Below, piece by piece: positions 5,725 through 7,361 of a DNA stretch of 7,361 bases. The stretch's first letter is position 1. Each line of letters begins with the position of its first letter. Source of the DNA: Lentzea sp. (GTDB lineage Bacteria; Actinomycetota; Actinomycetes; Mycobacteriales; Pseudonocardiaceae); assembly GCA_030146905.1 (NCBI GenBank), contig JASLAV010000218.1, forward strand, positions 1 to 7,361, written 5' to 3'. A model generated the notes under the pieces. That model worked only from the letters and a program-made list of their open reading frames with translations, did not search any database and was not told the origin of the DNA. Both the position numbers and the translations under genes were made by a program.

Positions 5725-6521
5725 TTGACTGCTCCCAACGAAAGGCCCTGGACCAGCTTGTCCTGGGCGGCGAACCCGGCGATCAGCACCGGCAGAGAGA
5801 CCACGACCGCCGCGGCGCAGACCTTGGCCAGGAAGAGGCCCTGCGACGTGACGAACCCGGTCAGGTACACGGGGGCGGTGCCGGCGACGACACCGGTGAG
5901 CACCCGCGCGAAGAGCAACTCGTTCCAGCTGAAGATGAAGCAGATCAACGCCGTCGCCGCGATGCCGGGCATCGCGATGGGTGCCACCACCCGCCGCAGG
6001 ATCGTGACCAGCCCAGCACCGTCGATGGACGCCGCCTCGAGGATCTCCTTGGGGACCTCGGAGAGGAACGACCGCATCAGCCACACCGCGATCGGCAGGT
6101 TCATCGAGCAGGACAGCAGCGTGAGGAACGAGATGTTGTCGAGCATCCCGGAGAACTGCGCGATCAGGTAGATCGGCAGCAGCGCCGCGACGACCGGCAT
6201 CATCTTGGTGGAGAGGAAGAAGAACAGGACGTCCGTCCACTTCTCCACCGGCTTGATCGACAACGCGTACGCGGCCGGGATCGCCAGCAGCAGCACGATG
6301 ATCGTCGACCCGATCGAGGCGCTGAACGAGTTGATCAGCGGCGGCCACGCGCCGGCGTTGAAGAACTCCTCGTAACCGTCGAGCGTGAGCGGTGCCAGGA
6401 GGGACGGCGGGTTCGTGGCCGCGTCCGACTCGCTGTGCAGCGAGGTCAGGAACATCCAGGCCACGGGCGCGAAGAACACGATGCCCGCGAACCAGGCGAG
6501 CACACCCCAGATCCTGTTCAT
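5721..6521 (-). CDS. Carbohydrate ABC transporter permease, MalG/SmoG-like
   Basis: This is a 266-residue inner-membrane subunit of a binding-protein-dependent sugar importer. About six membrane segments are visible (roughly 8-28, 65-88, 99-121, 130-150, 180-203 and 228-250). The cytoplasmic EAA loop that docks the ATPase is at about 162-181 (EAASIDGAG followed by PIAMPG). The periplasmic loop after the first span (SLHSESDAATNPP) and the segment STKMMPVVAALLPIYL resemble the MalG-class permeases of polyol (sorbitol/mannitol) transporters, judged from memory. The start is decided by an ATGA overlap with the upstream permease stop and a perfect AAGGAGG (6529-6535) 7 nt before the ATG. A longer reading from 7280 is out of frame with the real upstream gene and is discarded. 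The stop overlaps the dehydrogenase GTG. No ATPase gene is seen; it may lie upstream or be a shared MsiK-type subunit. Confidence 0.95.
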   Translation of the reverse strand: MNRIWGVLAWFAGIVFFAPVAWMFLTSLHSESDAATNPPSLLAPLTLDGYEEFFNAGAWPPLINSFSASIGSTIIVLLLAIPAAYALSIKPVEKWTDVLFFFLSTKMMPVVAALLPIYLIAQFSGMLDNISFLTLLSCSMNLPIAVWLMRSFLSEVPKEILEAASIDGAGLVTILRRVVAPIAMPGIAATALICFIFSWNELLFARVLTGVVAGTAPVYLTGFVTSQGLFLAKVCAAAVVVSLPVLIAGFAAQDKLVQGLSLGAVK

Positions 6522-7361
6522 CGCTTCTCCTCCTTGAACAGCGAGGACACGGTGCGCAACGCGAACGTGGCGATGACCATCGAGCCCGCCACCACGATCA
6601 CGCCGGCCGCGGACGCCTCGCCGTACTCGTGGGCCTGGTAGAAGGTCTGGTAGATCATGTACGGCAGGTTCGCCGTGCCCAGGCCACCGGACGTGATCGT
6701 GAAGACCGCGTCGAAGTTCTGCACGACGTAGATCGAGCCGAGCAGCCCGCCGAGCTCCAGGTACTGGCGCAGGTGCGGGAACGTCAGGTAGCGGAAGATC
6801 TGGAACGACGAGGCGCCGTCGATCGTCGCCGCCTCGACCGGTTCGATCGGCTTGCTCTGCAACCCCGCCAGCAGGATCAGCATCATGAACGGCGTCCACT
6901 GCCACACCAGCGACAGCACCACGGCGCTCATCGGCATGGAGCTGATCCAGTCCGGCTGGGCCTCGAAGCCCAGCCAGTTCAGGATTCCGTTGAACAGGCC
7001 GTACTCCGGGTTGTAGAGCACGTGCTTCCAGATCAGCGCCGCGGCCACCGGCACGACCAGGAACGGTGCGATCAGCAACGTCCTGACGAACCCGCGACCG
7101 GCGAACTTCTTGTCCAGCAGCAACGCGAGCCCCAGCCCGAGGAGCAGGCTGATGATCACGACCGACGCGGTGAGCACGATCGTGTTCACGACGGACGAGC
7201 GCAGGTCGGGGTCGGTGAACACGTTGACGTAGTTGTCGAACCCGGCGAACCCGCGGTTGGTGGGGTCGAGCGAGTTCCACTTCATGAACGAGATGACCAG
7301 CGTCGCCACGAACGGCAGCTGCGTCACGATGATCAGGAAGATCAGCGCGGGCAGCAGGGGT
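6518..7361 (-). CDS. Carbohydrate ABC transporter permease, MalF/SmoF-like (5' end outside window)
   Basis: The last 280 codons of the MalF-class partner permease are present, and the start lies beyond the right edge. The first visible residues (PLLPALIFLIIVTQLPFVAT) are the first membrane span, so the GTG at 7327 is an internal valine and not a start. Later spans are seen around NTIVLTASVVIISLLLGLGLALLL, RTLLIAPFLVVPVAAAL, AVVLSLVWQWTPFMMLILLAG and, near the end, AAGVIVVAGSMVIATFAL. The EAA loop is EAATIDGASSFQIFRYLTFPHL. The order MalF-like, MalG-like, then dehydrogenase is the usual arrangement for a polyol or sugar uptake operon. The stop overlaps the next permease start as ATGA. A binding protein gene probably lies upstream, off the window. 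Confidence 0.94.
   Translation of the reverse strand, partial: PLLPALIFLIIVTQLPFVATLVISFMKWNSLDPTNRGFAGFDNYVNVFTDPDLRSSVVNTIVLTASVVIISLLLGLGLALLLDKKFAGRGFVRTLLIAPFLVVPVAAALIWKHVLYNPEYGLFNGILNWLGFEAQPDWISSMPMSAVVLSLVWQWTPFMMLILLAGLQSKPIEPVEAATIDGASSFQIFRYLTFPHLRQYLELGGLLGSIYVVQNFDAVFTITSGGLGTANLPYMIYQTFYQAHEYGEASAAGVIVVAGSMVIATFALRTVSSLFKEEKR

Noticed and set aside
6518..7327. Permease beginning at GTG 7327
   Set aside because: The frame continues to the window edge with a typical first membrane span, so the valine is internal and the gene is truncated by the window.
1..7361. CRISPR arrays, tRNA/rRNA genes, insertion sequences, phage attachment sites
   Set aside because: No regularly spaced repeats, no structured RNA gene and no transposase or integrase was seen on either strand by eye.

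Overview
The window is very GC-rich, has strong GC preference at third codon positions, and carries an XRE/DUF5753–DUF397 gene pair. Together these point to an actinomycete, probably a filamentous one in or near the Pseudonocardiaceae. The assignment rests on style and gene content only.

Layout. On the + strand, the left edge holds the last 79 codons of an L-asparaginase (1-242). A 60-bp gap with a possible promoter/operator follows, then a DUF5753-type helix-turn-helix regulator (303-1154) overlapping a 57-residue DUF397 protein (1129-1302). All remaining genes are on the - strand. Read in their own direction, from the right edge leftwards, they are: a 5'-truncated sugar/polyol ABC permease (6518-7361), a second permease (5721-6521), a zinc-dependent NAD-type dehydrogenase (4735-5724), a strong 10-bp hairpin (4688-4715), an unrecognised 89-residue protein (4402-4671), a multi-membrane-span sensor histidine kinase (2549-4423), a NarL/LuxR response regulator (1908-2552), and a 181-residue radical-SAM-like protein with no iron-sulfur cysteine motif (1289-1834). 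This last gene meets DUF397 tail to tail, with a 14-bp overlap.

How they work together. The two permeases and the dehydrogenase are linked by 4-nt ATGA/GTGA overlaps and look like an uptake-and-oxidation operon for a sugar alcohol or sugar; the binding protein and ATPase are not in the window. After the hairpin, the small protein, kinase and response regulator form a second compact unit. The kinase and regulator are ATGA-coupled, and the small gene overlaps the kinase start. The radical-SAM-like gene follows the regulator after 73 nt and may be co-transcribed. The HTH/DUF397 pair is a standard actinomycete regulatory module of the WhiJ-associated kind.

Most unusual points: (i) the radical-SAM-like protein keeps GGEP and normal coding character but seems to have lost precisely the cysteine-cluster segment, plus a second internal block and the C-terminal half; (ii) a perfect 12-bp inverted repeat brackets its tail, and a small hairpin at the convergent junction holds both stop codons in its two arms; (iii) the unrecognised small gene sits just ahead of the kinase with no Shine-Dalgarno sequence. 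No complete novel system can be demonstrated from sequence alone. The small protein/kinase/regulator/cysteine-less radical-SAM cluster is the best candidate for one.
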